Positions 1 through 8,221 are shown, counted from the first letter of the stretch. The stretch: DNA of 34,338 nt from Chloroflexota bacterium (GCA_026706485.1 JAPOYR010000005.1:1-34338); one strand, 5' to 3'. The notes: generated by a model from the sequence alone, not told the origin. A program made the numbers and translations.

Positions 1-2
1 CC

Positions 3-917
3 GCGGCGCAGCTCGAGGACGAGGGGTGCTATCCGGTCCAGGGCAACCGCTGGAAGCGGGGGGCGGAGCTATATCTGCCGCTCTACCAGGGCCGGATGAT
101 TCACCAATTCGACCACCGAGCCAACTCGGTCAGGGTCAACCCTGAGAGCACCCACAACCCATACCTCAGCGAAGAGGTCAGCGAAGCTCAGCATGCCGAC
201 CCCGGTTTCCTGCCGCAGTCTCAGTACTGGGTGCCTGGCAAGGACGTTGAGTCAAACCTCCCCGAAACCACAGGCTACACACTCGGATTCCGAGACATCG
301 CTCGCCCGACGGATGTTCGAACGGTGATCGCTTCAATAGTCCCGAGGGCCGGCTATGGCAACACGATTCCCCTCTTAGTCGACAGCTCTGAAGGAGCCTC
401 TGCCCAGCTAGACGAGAAGTCGGCGCTCGACGCAGCGCAGCTGACTTTGCTGGTGGCCAACCTCAACACAGTTTGCCTTGACTTCGTCGCCCGACAGAAG
501 GCTCAAGGCACACATCTCAACTGGTACATCGTCGAACAACTCCCCGTCATCGCATCCGACGCCTACGACCGCCGCTTCGGCGACGTCACCGCCGCCGACC
601 TAGTGCGGGACCACGTGCTGCGGCTCACCTACACCGCCCACGACATGGAGCCCTTCGCCCGCGACCTCGGCTACGGCGGCGACCCGTTCATCTGGGACGA
701 GGAAGACCGCCGCCACCTCCGCGCCCGGCTCGACGCGCTCTACCTCCACCTCTACGGCCTCGACCGCGCCGACGCCGCCTACGTCCTCGACACCTTCCCT
801 ATCGTCCGCAAGGAAGACAAAGGCCAATTCGACGACCAATACCGCACCAAAGACCTCATCCTCGCCTACATGAATGCCCTGGCAGCCGGGGAAACCGAGA
901 CCGTCGTGGCGGTGTAG
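3..917 (+). CDS. Eco57I/type IIG-like DNA methyltransferase, C-terminal part (partial at left edge)
   Basis: The frame is open from base 3 to a TAG at 915-917, so this is the 3' end of a larger gene whose catalytic methylase domain lies outside the window. An internal ATG at 96 is not the real start, because coding continues upstream with AAQLEDEGCYPV. The stretch LPLYQGRMIHQFDHR (around bases 78-122) is a signature I associate with large Eco57I-type adenine methylases, and the tail YVLDTFPIVRKED followed by YRTKDLILAYMNAL is usual at their C-termini. Family knowledge: such proteins are single-chain restriction-modification enzymes or methylases of multi-gene defence systems. Which of these applies cannot be decided without the upstream sequence. 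The next gene starts 12 bases downstream, suggesting co-transcription. Confidence 0.75.
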   Translation, partial: AAQLEDEGCYPVQGNRWKRGAELYLPLYQGRMIHQFDHRANSVRVNPESTHNPYLSEEVSEAQHADPGFLPQSQYWVPGKDVESNLPETTGYTLGFRDIARPTDVRTVIASIVPRAGYGNTIPLLVDSSEGASAQLDEKSALDAAQLTLLVANLNTVCLDFVARQKAQGTHLNWYIVEQLPVIASDAYDRRFGDVTAADLVRDHVLRLTYTAHDMEPFARDLGYGGDPFIWDEEDRRHLRARLDALYLHLYGLDRADAAYVLDTFPIVRKEDKGQFDDQYRTKDLILAYMNALAAGETETVVAV

Positions 918-928
918 GGCAACTACAC

Positions 929-1741
929 GTGCCTAACGACTTGAGACATACGCCAGACACCGACGAACGCATAAGGCAACTGATCCATGTTGGCGCAGAG
1001 ATTTTGGGAGGCACCGCCGGTAGTTTGGCTGAAACGGCAATTGGATTCCTCGTAGCTGGGCCTGCCGGGGCTGCGATCGGCGGCGCGGGCAGCACCGCGA
1101 TTTCCATGGTTCTCCGGAGAGTCGGTGCCGATGTTACCGAGCGCCTGCTGAGCCCACGCGAGCAAGCACGAGTTGGCTTTGTGCTCACAAGCGCAGCTGC
1201 CGAGATTCACAGTCGAAATGAGCAGGGCGAGCCGCTTCGAACCGACGGGTTCTTCGATCCCGGGAATGGAGACCGATCGGATGCTGAAGAAGTCGCCGAG
1301 AGTGTGTTGCTAAGAAGCCAGCGGGAGCCTGAAGAGAAAAAGCTGCCTTACATGGCACATCTTCTGGCAAATATAGCATTCGATACAAAAGTCAATGCAT
1401 ACTTGGCACACCAAATCTCAAAGATTGCTGAGCAATTAACCTACCGCCAATTCTGCATATTGGGGCTTGCGACAATAAAGGACAGCTTTGAGCTCCGTAT
1501 GGTCAACTATAGAGATCAGAATAGGTTCGCAAAAGAATTGCATCAAATATTATATGAATTCCAAGAGCTTCATTCCAAAGAGTATATTCACTTCGCTGAA
1601 AGCGACGGATTTGCAGGTGTTACAAACATTGTTCCCGGAAGAATCACACTTCAGGGACTTGGCAACGACATTTATACGCTGATGGGTCTCTCACTGATCC
1701 CACGCACTGATATAGCCCAAATCGCTGACCAGCTAGGATAG
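929..1741 (+). CDS. Unrecognised 270-aa protein with glycine-rich hydrophobic N-terminal segment
   Basis: GTG start at 929, 12 bases after the methylase stop, so probably the same operon. I do not recognise the family with certainty. Residues about 25-65 are hydrophobic and glycine/alanine-rich (AIGFLVAGPAGAAIGGAG), resembling a glycine-zipper or membrane-inserting segment. The remainder is charged and helical, with a central block EEKKLPYMAHLLANIAFD followed by QLTYRQFCILGL, which looks like a conserved core rather than random sequence. The second half of the gene (from about 1370) is clearly richer in A and T than its neighbours, a sign of a foreign origin. Next to a restriction-type methylase, a membrane-acting defence effector is an inference only. 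Confidence 0.6.
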   Translation: MPNDLRHTPDTDERIRQLIHVGAEILGGTAGSLAETAIGFLVAGPAGAAIGGAGSTAISMVLRRVGADVTERLLSPREQARVGFVLTSAAAEIHSRNEQGEPLRTDGFFDPGNGDRSDAEEVAESVLLRSQREPEEKKLPYMAHLLANIAFDTKVNAYLAHQISKIAEQLTYRQFCILGLATIKDSFELRMVNYRDQNRFAKELHQILYEFQELHSKEYIHFAESDGFAGVTNIVPGRITLQGLGNDIYTLMGLSLIPRTDIAQIADQLG

Positions 1742-2010
1742 CCAGTAGCCTAAGCGGCGCGCCGTCTGGGTGACGCATCCACTGCCGGTCCCACGCGGCA
1801 CACAGCGCGGGCCGCCGCACTCCCCCAAACCACCCAACATGTCACTCCGAGCGCAGCGACGAGTCTCGATTCCCGACCCCGACCGCGAGGTTGAACGCTC
1901 CAGATTCCTCACGTTCGTGCGGAATGACAATTGGGGCGCACGGCGTGGGCCGCCGGAGAGGCCATGGCCCGAGCCGGGCATATATATCAAAATTATCGAT
2001 CTTAGGGTTT
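1742..2010. other. Intergenic stretch between unknown protein and AAA ATPase
   Basis: No coding sequence is supported here. It holds the palindromic intergenic repeat at 1840-1929 and then an AT-rich run (about 1980-2046) that leads into the promoter proposed for the AAA ATPase gene. Confidence 0.5.
1840..1929. repeat. Imperfect palindromic intergenic repeat (REP/MITE-like)
   Basis: The left arm begins TGTCACTCCGAGCGCAGCG and the right arm ends CACGTTCGTGCGGAATGACA; read on the other strand the right arm begins TGTCATTCCGCACGAACGTG. The two ends are therefore an imperfect inverted repeat framing a short core. From general knowledge, repeats starting TGTCATTCCGAGCGNAGCG are widespread in intergenic regions of several bacterial phyla, including Chloroflexota. 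No protein is encoded, so it would move, if at all, by a helper transposase. Confidence 0.6.
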
Positions 2011-2039
2011 TCTTGTAACTCTCCTAATTTCAGTATAAA
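2011..2039 (+). promoter_or_regulatory. Candidate promoter giving a leaderless AAA-ATPase mRNA
   Basis: TCTTGT (2011-2016) and TATAAA (2034-2039) are 17 bases apart. Transcription would start near 2046-2047, right at the ATG at 2047, and no Shine-Dalgarno sequence is present (CTGAGCT precedes the ATG). The AT-rich context stands out from the surrounding DNA. The -35 match is weak. Confidence 0.4.
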
Positions 2040-2046
2040 CTGAGCT

Positions 2047-3243
2047 ATGGACCCGATTCGCAATCCCTTTGCGCCGGGCGCCGGTACGCCGCCGCCGGAA
2101 TTGGTCGGACGCGACGAGGTGCTACAGGCGGCGCATATCGCGCTGCAGCGCACCAGGTTCGGACGCCCGAGCAAGAGCCAGATCATGGTTGGGTTGCGGG
2201 GCGTGGGAAAGACCGTGCTGCTGGACCGCATTCGCGAGGAGGCCGAGGGCGCAGGCATTTTCGCCCTGCGGGTCGAGGCGCCCGAAGACCGCTCGCTGCC
2301 AGCCATGCTGGCGCCGTTGCTCCGAACCGCGTTGCTGCGGATCTCGACCCGCGAGGCGGCGCAAGCCTTGGCCCAACGCGCCCTGCGGGGACTTGCCGGG
2401 TTCGTCGGTGCCCTAAAGGTCAAGTATCAGGACATCACCGTGAGCTGGGAGCTGGAAACCGAACCGGGATTGGCGGACAACGGGGATTTGGAGATCGATC
2501 TGCCGGACTTGCTGGAGGCCGTGGGCGATGCCGCCAAGGCGGCCGACGGCTGCGTGGCGCTCTTCATCGATGAGATCCAATATGTGCCGGAGGATGAGCT
2601 TGCCGCGTTGATTACTGCCCTGCACCGCACGTCGCAGCGGCAGTTGCCCGTCACGATGATTGGGGCCGGCTTGCCGCAAGTGCGCGGCCGCATGGGCAAG
2701 GCCAAGTCGTATGCCGAACGGCTCTTCGAATTCCCCGACATCGGGCCGCTTTCACCGGAAGACGCCAAACGCGCCATCGCCAAACCCGCGCGCGACGAAA
2801 GCGTGGAGATCCAAGACCGCGCGCTCGACGCGATCGTTTCGCAAACCCACGGCTATCCCTACTTCCTCCAGGAGTGGGGGAAGCATCTGTGGGATGTCGC
2901 CGAGGCTTCGCCGGTTGCCGCATCGAGCGTGCACCTCGCCTCCGAGTTGGCCATTGCCGATCTGGACGCGAGTTTCTTCCTGGTCAGGTTCGACAGGCTT
3001 ACGCCTTCGGAGAAACGGTACATGCGGGCGATGGCGGAGCTCGGCGCGGGACCGCATCGTTCGGGTGATATTGCCGACGTGCTGGACCGGCACGTGTCCT
3101 CGCTGGCTCCCACGCGCAGCCAGTTGATCAACAAAGGCATGATTTGGAGTCCCAGTCACGGCGACACCGCCTTTACGGTTCCGATGTTTGACGAATTCAT
3201 GCGGCGCGTCATGCCAGGATCGACTTGGCAGGCCGCCTCGTAA
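2047..3243 (+). CDS. AAA-type ATP-binding protein (ORC/STAND-like, 398 aa)
   Basis: Cytoplasmic P-loop ATPase. The N-terminus NPFAPGAGTPPPELVGRDE is the usual entry to this AAA_16-like family; Walker A is GLRGVGKT (residues 49-56) and Walker B is ALFIDEIQ (about 172-178). After the ATPase core comes GYPYFLQEWGKHLWD, a lid-region motif of the family, and a C-terminal winged-helix-like part (LTPSEKRYMRAMAEL onward). The length is normal for the family. The biochemical role of these proteins is mostly unknown; some accompany toxin-antitoxin or defence loci. It stands alone, between an unknown protein and a decayed gene, behind its own promoter. Confidence 0.85.
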   Translation: MDPIRNPFAPGAGTPPPELVGRDEVLQAAHIALQRTRFGRPSKSQIMVGLRGVGKTVLLDRIREEAEGAGIFALRVEAPEDRSLPAMLAPLLRTALLRISTREAAQALAQRALRGLAGFVGALKVKYQDITVSWELETEPGLADNGDLEIDLPDLLEAVGDAAKAADGCVALFIDEIQYVPEDELAALITALHRTSQRQLPVTMIGAGLPQVRGRMGKAKSYAERLFEFPDIGPLSPEDAKRAIAKPARDESVEIQDRALDAIVSQTHGYPYFLQEWGKHLWDVAEASPVAASSVHLASELAIADLDASFFLVRFDRLTPSEKRYMRAMAELGAGPHRSGDIADVLDRHVSSLAPTRSQLINKGMIWSPSHGDTAFTVPMFDEFMRRVMPGSTWQAAS

Positions 3244-3319
3244 CCCAACCTGATCCGTACGCCCATACGGCCCGGATTCGGCCTGAGGAGCTCAGATCAC
3301 TTCAAGTCTGCGAAGGTCG

Positions 3320-3600
3320 ACGGTGCCCCATCCCACGCGACTTGCCGGTTTGCCGTTGGGTGATTTGGTCGCACCGGTCGGGTGGCAGGCGGGAGTCTGC
3401 CTCACGGCGGGTGAGGTGGAGGAAATGTCTGGACCGCATGAGCGTTCCCCCAGCCCAGCTGCTCTTTGGACTGCCCTACCGTATGAAACTCGTGGATCAG
3501 GTCGGCAGAGGCATCCGCCGCATTCGCGTCGTCTGTCTGCCCGAAGTGTCCCGACAGCGGCACTCGCCGTCGGGGATCCGACCTGAGGTTTTGCATTCGT
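3320..3600 (+). pseudogene. Remnant of an AlbA/RecG-C-like ATP-binding protein
   Basis: In the frame through base 3450 the text LLFGLPYRMKLVDQVGRGI followed by RRIR reads like the conserved C-terminal helix of the AlbA_2/HATPase_c_4 family (typically NPLL..LLYRM.LVEQVGSGI.RIR). Just upstream, in another frame, LAGLPLGDL resembles the PGGLP.GL turn that precedes it. This suggests a short, frameshifted relic. The rest of 3244-4011 shows no supported gene: the long open frames there have no family-like text and no plausible start signals. The identification rests on one motif. Confidence 0.35.
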
Positions 3601-4011
3601 TCTCTCGCCCAAATGTGCGTGATGCCCTCCTATCACTCCATGTGTGGCGTCTGGTCTTCGTCAACCGGGGCGACAGGAACCGGCTGGCTCCTGCTGAATC
3701 GGGGGCCACTCAGCCCGTCGCCTTCCGAAACATATGCTCGCCCGCAGATTGCCGCGGTCGTAGGCCGAAAAAGCCACCAACTCCCTCCGATTGGCCACCA
3801 CCACCGAGCGCGCCGGCAAAGTTGCGATTGATCCCTGCCTTCATACTGGAGACTTGCTGAGCACAGTTCGCCTAACTGCTTGGCGTGTCAGTGGTTTGAT
3901 CTATGGACTCAGGCACTTACCAGAATGCCCCAACGCGGTTCAGCAGCCGGCCACAGGTAGATTCTTCCGCCAAGCGTGTATGACTTACAGTTGCGACATG
4001 GCGCACTCAGC

Positions 4012-4017
4012 GGGAGG
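4012..4017 (+). promoter_or_regulatory. Shine-Dalgarno GGGAGG deciding the start at 4024
   Basis: GGGAGG lies six bases before GTG 4024 in the frame of the PD-(D/E)xK gene. The upstream in-frame ATG at 3976 has no comparable site. Confidence 0.6.
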
Positions 4018-4023
4018 TGCAGC

Positions 4024-5157
4024 GTGGCGGAGCGAATCTACATTGAAGGCCCGGCAGGCGGGCTGGATGCGCTCAACGAGAAGGCCTTTGCGACCGAGGA
4101 CGAGCTGCAGAAGTTGATCGCCGAGCATCCCGAGTTGCTCGACGGAGAGCGGATCACCCCGGGCGACCCCCGCCGCTGGATTGTCATCACGCGCGAAAAG
4201 GGTATCGCTGAAACCTCCGACGCTGGCGCTCGCTGGGCGCTTGATCTCCTGATAGTCGACCAGGAGGCCGTGCCGACGCTAGTCGAAGTCAAGCGAGGAT
4301 CAAGCCCCGAGCTCCGCCGGACCGTCGTCGGGCAGATGCTGGAGTACGCCGCGCACGCCTCGCAAAGTTGGACTGGAGATGAGCTGCGTCAGTGTTTTGA
4401 GAAGACCAGCCACACGTTGGATCTCGACCATCACGACGAGCTTGCGAAGCTGCTGCAGGCGGACGGCGAGCCGGATGTCGAGGGCTTCTGGCAGCGATTA
4501 GTGACCAATCTCAGAGCCAAGAAGCTTCGGTTGATTTTCGTTGCCGACGATATTCCTGATCCGCTGGCACGGGTCGTGGAGTTACTCAATGAGCAACTAC
4601 GCGACATCGAGGTGCTCGCGATCGAAGTCAAGCAGTTTCGCAGCCAGTCGGCCCGTACGCTCGTGCCGCGGGTCCTGGGCAGGACGGCTGCGCGCGTCGC
4701 CAGCGGACGCCGCGCAAACTTGACTCGAGAGGAGTTTCTGCAGCGGTTTTCTGATTTGGCCGAACGCGATGCTGTGAGCCGACTCTTTGGAGCAGCCGTG
4801 ACAGCTGGCGCCGTGCTGGCGTGGGGGCCGAGCGGCGTGAGCATCCGGGGTCACTGCCCGGCCTGGACGCAGTCGGTTTCCGTGGCATGGCTGTTCCCAC
4901 CCGATGTCTCGGGGTGGATGGGGCTTCAAGACATTACCTTTGGCGAAGGAATCTCCGATTACCACCCGGAGCTCGATGAGCGGCTAAGGGCAATCCTCAG
5001 GCGCTGGGTCAAAGCGTTCTCCAGCGACGATTTCTCGGTGATCGTATCCAAGAAAGGGATCCGCGGAGTGACCATCCGCTATGGCGATGCCGCTCGGCAC
5101 ATAGGGCCTCTTGAGAAACGCCTCACCAGTGTGCTTGCCGAGCTCGCGTCGCTTTAG
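4024..5157 (+). CDS. PD-(D/E)xK-type nuclease-like protein (377 aa), first gene of nuclease cassette
   Basis: I choose GTG 4024 over the ATG at 3976 because GGGAGG (4012-4017) sits six bases before it, and the protein then begins VAERIYIEG. The N-terminal third has EDELQKLIAEHPELL, a helix common in front of restriction-like folds, then RWALDLLIVD, VPTLVEVKRG and VGQMLEYAAHA. That is the D...E-x-K plus Q-x-x-x-Y arrangement of RecB/PD-(D/E)xK nucleases. The C-terminal half is unrecognised. The stop is three bases before the next ATG, so it is translationally linked to the EEP nuclease. DNA cleavage is inferred from the motif order. The cassette probably acts on DNA, plausibly in defence. Confidence 0.75.
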   Translation: MAERIYIEGPAGGLDALNEKAFATEDELQKLIAEHPELLDGERITPGDPRRWIVITREKGIAETSDAGARWALDLLIVDQEAVPTLVEVKRGSSPELRRTVVGQMLEYAAHASQSWTGDELRQCFEKTSHTLDLDHHDELAKLLQADGEPDVEGFWQRLVTNLRAKKLRLIFVADDIPDPLARVVELLNEQLRDIEVLAIEVKQFRSQSARTLVPRVLGRTAARVASGRRANLTREEFLQRFSDLAERDAVSRLFGAAVTAGAVLAWGPSGVSIRGHCPAWTQSVSVAWLFPPDVSGWMGLQDITFGEGISDYHPELDERLRAILRRWVKAFSSDDFSVIVSKKGIRGVTIRYGDAARHIGPLEKRLTSVLAELASL

Positions 5158-5160
5158 TCG

Positions 5161-5991
5161 ATGAGCCGGCAGACGGGCACCAAGATTGTCTCCTGGAACA
5201 TCGCCCGCCGCAGTGAGCCCTGGAGGTGGCTGCTTGATATGGACGCGGACGTGGCGCTCTTGCAAGAGGCTGCGGAGCCCCCTGCAGAGGTCGCGTCACG
5301 GGTCGAGATCGACCCGGCGCCCTGGGATGTCTCCGGAGGCGACTGGGACTGGCGCACTGCGGTAGTCAGGCTATCGGACCGGGTCCGCGTGGATTGGATT
5401 AAGTCGGCGCCACTGACAGAGGCCGCGCGGGGTGAATTCGCAGTCAGTTGGCCCGGTACGCTGACCGCCGCCACGGTCACGCCGCCCGGCGGCGAGCCTT
5501 TCATCGTGGTTTCGATGTACGCCTGGTGGGAGAAACCCCACGCCTCAATCGGCGACTGGATCTTCTCGGACGCCGCAGCGCACCGCGTGATCTCCGACCT
5601 TTCCGGATTCATCGGCGATGAGCGCAACCACCGAGTTCTCGCTGCGGGAGACCTTAACAGTTTCCACGGTTATCACCCCCGTGGGTGGGCTTACTGGAAG
5701 GCCCGCTACCAAACGGTGTTCACGCGGATGGACGCGTTGGGCGTGTCACTGGTCGGACCACAGGTGCCGCATGGCCGGCAGGCCGACCCATGGCCAGATG
5801 AGTTGCCCAAGGGCAGCAAGAACGTGCCCACATTTCACTCAAATCGTCAGACGCCGGCGACTGCCACGCGTCAGCTGGACTACGTCTTCGCGTCGCGGGA
5901 GCTAGCCGAATCCGTGCGCGTACGCGCCTTGAACGAGCCTGAGCAGTGGGGGCCAAGCGACCACTGTAGTCTCGAAATAGAAGTGGCATGA
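5161..5991 (+). CDS. Endonuclease/exonuclease/phosphatase (EEP) family protein, copy 1 (intact)
   Basis: A 276-residue member of the Mg2+-dependent EEP (DNase I-like) fold. All hallmark motifs are visible: KIVSWNIA (N13), VALLQEAAEP (E36), AAGDLN (D164, N166), RQLDYVF (D240) and PSDH (D267, H268). Members cleave phosphodiester bonds in nucleic acids or lipids; the substrate cannot be read here. The ATG follows the previous stop by three bases, and the last codons overlap the HNH start as ATGA (5988-5991). The last 178 bases of the gene fall within a 256-base stretch repeated perfectly, inverted, at 22637-22892; the rest is only moderately similar to copy 2. Confidence 0.88.
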   Translation: MSRQTGTKIVSWNIARRSEPWRWLLDMDADVALLQEAAEPPAEVASRVEIDPAPWDVSGGDWDWRTAVVRLSDRVRVDWIKSAPLTEAARGEFAVSWPGTLTAATVTPPGGEPFIVVSMYAWWEKPHASIGDWIFSDAAAHRVISDLSGFIGDERNHRVLAAGDLNSFHGYHPRGWAYWKARYQTVFTRMDALGVSLVGPQVPHGRQADPWPDELPKGSKNVPTFHSNRQTPATATRQLDYVFASRELAESVRVRALNEPEQWGPSDHCSLEIEVA

Positions 5992-6065
5992 AGTTGCATA
6001 GTCCGGGATCGCCATATCGACGCTGGCGCTACCCAGACCCCACCTATTCGTCGCTCCGCTGGCGC
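5810..6065 (+). repeat. Left copy of a perfect 256-bp inverted repeat
   Basis: Base-by-base comparison with the reverse complement of 22637-22892 shows no difference over 256 bases, covering the end of the EEP gene and the start of the HNH gene. The first mismatch on the left is at 5809; on the right the copies diverge completely after 6065. Confidence 0.9.
5988..6065 (+). pseudogene. 5' stump of HNH nuclease gene, truncated at 6065
   Basis: The first 26 codons (MKLHSPGSPYRRWRYPDPTY, then SSLRWR) are identical to the start of the complete HNH gene at 22274-22714. After base 6065 the match stops dead and the sequence becomes the 3' part of a tyrosine recombinase on the other strand. The frame then runs on without meaning to about 6173. 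The gene lost its HNH domain by insertion, deletion or inversion at this point. Confidence 0.85.
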
Positions 6066-6655
6066 TGGCTGCGCTTGCCGCGCACCCGCAGGATCCCCGC
6101 CTCGAGATCCAGGTCGCCCAGCCGAATGTCGGCCAGCTCCGACGCCCGGATGCCGGTGTCGAAGAGCAGATAGAGCATCGCCCGTCCGCGCGCCCGCAAA
6201 CTGGCCGGTCCCGTCAACGCGGCCACCAGCCCTTTGAACTCCTCCGGGGTCAGGGGCTCGATGGGCTTGGTCTTGGGGCGCAGGGGGCTAAACCGCGCCA
6301 GCACGTGCTCCTCGGTGTACTCCTCCCGGTCGAGCCAAGCGGCGAAGGTCCGCAGCACGCGGCCGTGCAGGTTGATGGTGTAGTCGCTCAGCCGTCCGCC
6401 GGCGCGGACGTTGTGATGGTGGGCGAAGCGCACGTGCTCGCCCATCAGGTGCGCCACATAGGCGCGGACTTGGAGCAGGGTGAAGTCGGCCAAGGTGGGC
6501 GCCGCACCGGTGGTCGCCCAGCGCAGGTACGACGCCAGGACCGAGCGATAGGTCTCGATGGTCGTCGGGGCTGCGCCTTCGACGCGCAGCGCCACCAGGT
6601 AGTGGTCGACGGCCGTGTGCAGCGGCAGTTCGTGAACGTTGGTCATGCCCAACAT
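6044..6655 (-). pseudogene. Tyrosine recombinase/integrase, truncated before its catalytic C-terminus
   Basis: ATG at 6655 with GGAGG seven bases before it. It has an N-terminal SAM-like core-binding domain (HTAVDHYLVALRVEG, PTTIETYRSVLASYLRW) and the start of the catalytic domain with box I (LLFDTGIRASELADI, catalytic Arg present), followed by ILRVRGK. The next residues, RSQRQRSDE, come from the inverted HNH stump, and a chance stop ends the frame at 6044. The H-x-x-R box and the nucleophilic Tyr are missing, so the protein should not recombine DNA. It lies at the downstream end of the pilus/transfer gene train, the usual place for an element's integrase. Confidence 0.8.
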
Positions 6656-6866
6656 CGGAGGGCCTCCTCCCGCCCGCGGTCAAGCGACCGTGGGCGCAGT
6701 GGGCGCTCGGTGTGCCCGCCCGTGACCTGCCTGTCGCCTTCAGGGCTAGGGGCCTCCGCCAAGAGCTTTTCCGGTCGTCCCGGCCGCCGAACCTGTTATT
6801 CGGGCGGAGCCGCGCCGACCGACCCAGGCCCCAGACTTGAAGGGCTAGTGGCCTCGGGGCTTAGTA

Positions 6867-7307
6867 CTAGCCACCACCCACAGCGAGGCGCATTGCCATA
6901 TGCCCGGCGACACCGGTGGCGAGAAAGGGAGCAAATGGCAGCACTCTGTGGCACCCCGCTTTTGGCCTACACCACAGGAACACCGGCATGGCTGCGACGA
7001 CTGCAATACCAATAGCGACCACTATGACCACCATCCCGGTACCAATTCCCAGAACGCCCGCGAGCTTGATATCTCCGAGCCCAACGGCGTCGCGCGCAAC
7101 CAGCCGCGGAAGCGCAAGCAGCACCATTCCCAGGCCACTGCCCGCGAGTGCGTCCACCCACCAACCGCCGACTACCGCTAGCGCGCTGGTCGCGACCAGG
7201 CCGGTGACGATGAGCGTATTCGGGATTCGCCGCTCACGGATGTCGGTGATCGAGGCCAACAGCGCGACTCCGAGGGCGACCGAAAGCCCGATGAGCCCCG
7301 GATTCAC
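6867..7307 (-). CDS. tadV: Prepilin peptidase, A24 family (TadV/CpaA-like)
   Basis: A 146-residue inner-membrane aspartic protease that removes the leader from Flp pilin and pseudopilins. The two catalytic-Asp motifs are present: TDIRERRIPN (about residues 22-31) and GLGDIKLAGVLG (about 76-87). Several hydrophobic segments make up the remainder. There is no N-terminal methylase domain, as usual for the short Tad-linked form. It starts with GTG 7307 overlapping the TadC stop (GTGA). It is last in the Tad operon. The 211 bases between it and the integrase hold no gene. Confidence 0.85.
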   Translation of the reverse strand: MNPGLIGLSVALGVALLASITDIRERRIPNTLIVTGLVATSALAVVGGWWVDALAGSGLGMVLLALPRLVARDAVGLGDIKLAGVLGIGTGMVVIVVAIGIAVVAAMPVFLWCRPKAGCHRVLPFAPFLATGVAGHMAMRLAVGGG

Positions 7308-8221
7308 CCAAAGAGTCCCTTGGCGATGCTCAGGAGCATGGGAACAAAGATGAGCAGCATGAACGCGGGCAAGAAAGAAATAGCGATCACGAGTTGGGCC
7401 TTGGCCTCCTGCGACGCCACCGCCGCGTCGACAGCATTCTGCCGCTGGGCCCGCAGTCCCACTTCGTGCTGATTCAGGACGGCCTCGAGCTCCGCACCTA
7501 GCCGGCGCGCCTGCTTGATCGCCAGCACGAAAGCCTCGAACTCGGGTGATCCCAATCGGTCGGACGCCTCTTGGAGGGCCACGGTCAGCGGTACCCCGAG
7601 GCCGTAAGCGGCCATCGTCCGCCGGATCTCACGGACCAGCTCGGTAGATGCCGCGTCCGACGCGTCGTCCTCCACCAGCATGTGCAGCGCACGCTCGACG
7701 CCCATCCCAGTGCTGATCAGTCCACGCAACTCGGCAATCACGTCCGGCACCTCGGCCAGGATCCGCTTGCGACGAGAGGCCTTGCGAGCGTCGATCACGA
7801 TGGAGGGCGCCACGAAGGCCAGGAGCCCCGCGATTGGCGCGCCCACCATCATGGCCGGCACCCAAGGGATCAGAAGGGATAGCGCCGCGCCCACGCTCCC
7901 GCCAAACAACAGCTTCATGGCTACCACGGTCCGCGGCGTCACCCACGCCGACTCAATGCCTGCGTCACGGAGGTCCTGCGCGCTCACCAGGCGCTGATAG
8001 CGACCGATTCGCCGACCGACAACGTCGAGCATCGCGCCGATGTTGCCGGCCATACCCGCGGGTGACCGGTTCACGGCCTGCGAGTCGGACTCCGTCAAAC
8101 GAATCACCCGGCGCTGGCGGGCTCCACCGAACAAGTCGGCGACCCAGCTGAGCGCGACGGATACCAGAATGCTCACGGCACCTGCAGCCGCCATCGCGGT
8201 AATCACTGCTGGGCCGCTCAT
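7304..8221 (-). CDS. tadC: Tad pilus inner-membrane platform protein TadC (T2SS F family)
   Basis: A 305-residue protein starting at ATG 8221, which overlaps the TadB stop as ATGA; the longer upstream frame has no advantage. Architecture: N-terminal membrane segment (AAAGAVSILVSVALSW), a cytoplasmic part, two hydrophobic segments (MKLLFGGSVGAALSLLIPWV, PIAGLLAFVAPSIVI), then the T2SSF domain with DVIAELRGLISTGMGVERAL and ASDRLGSPEFEAFVLAIKQA, and a C-terminal membrane pair. With TadB it forms the platform on which CpaF drives pilus assembly. Confidence 0.87.
   Translation of the reverse strand: MSGPAVITAMAAAGAVSILVSVALSWVADLFGGARQRRVIRLTESDSQAVNRSPAGMAGNIGAMLDVVGRRIGRYQRLVSAQDLRDAGIESAWVTPRTVVAMKLLFGGSVGAALSLLIPWVPAMMVGAPIAGLLAFVAPSIVIDARKASRRKRILAEVPDVIAELRGLISTGMGVERALHMLVEDDASDAASTELVREIRRTMAAYGLGVPLTVALQEASDRLGSPEFEAFVLAIKQARRLGAELEAVLNQHEVGLRAQRQNAVDAAVASQEAKAQLVIAISFLPAFMLLIFVPMLLSIAKGLFG

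Noticed and set aside
3225-3860. A 211-codon + strand frame after the AAA ATPase
   Set aside because: Apart from one AlbA-like motif the text is random, the start overlaps the ATPase end, and other frames are equally open. Only the motif was kept, as a pseudogene remnant.
6656-6866. Possible small gene or att site between integrase and prepilin peptidase
   Set aside because: No frame with a ribosome site and no tRNA-like sequence was found; without the other element end an att core cannot be named.
6305-7015. A 236-codon + strand frame across integrase, spacer and peptidase
   Set aside because: It covers the antisense of two recognised genes plus the spacer and has no recognisable motifs.
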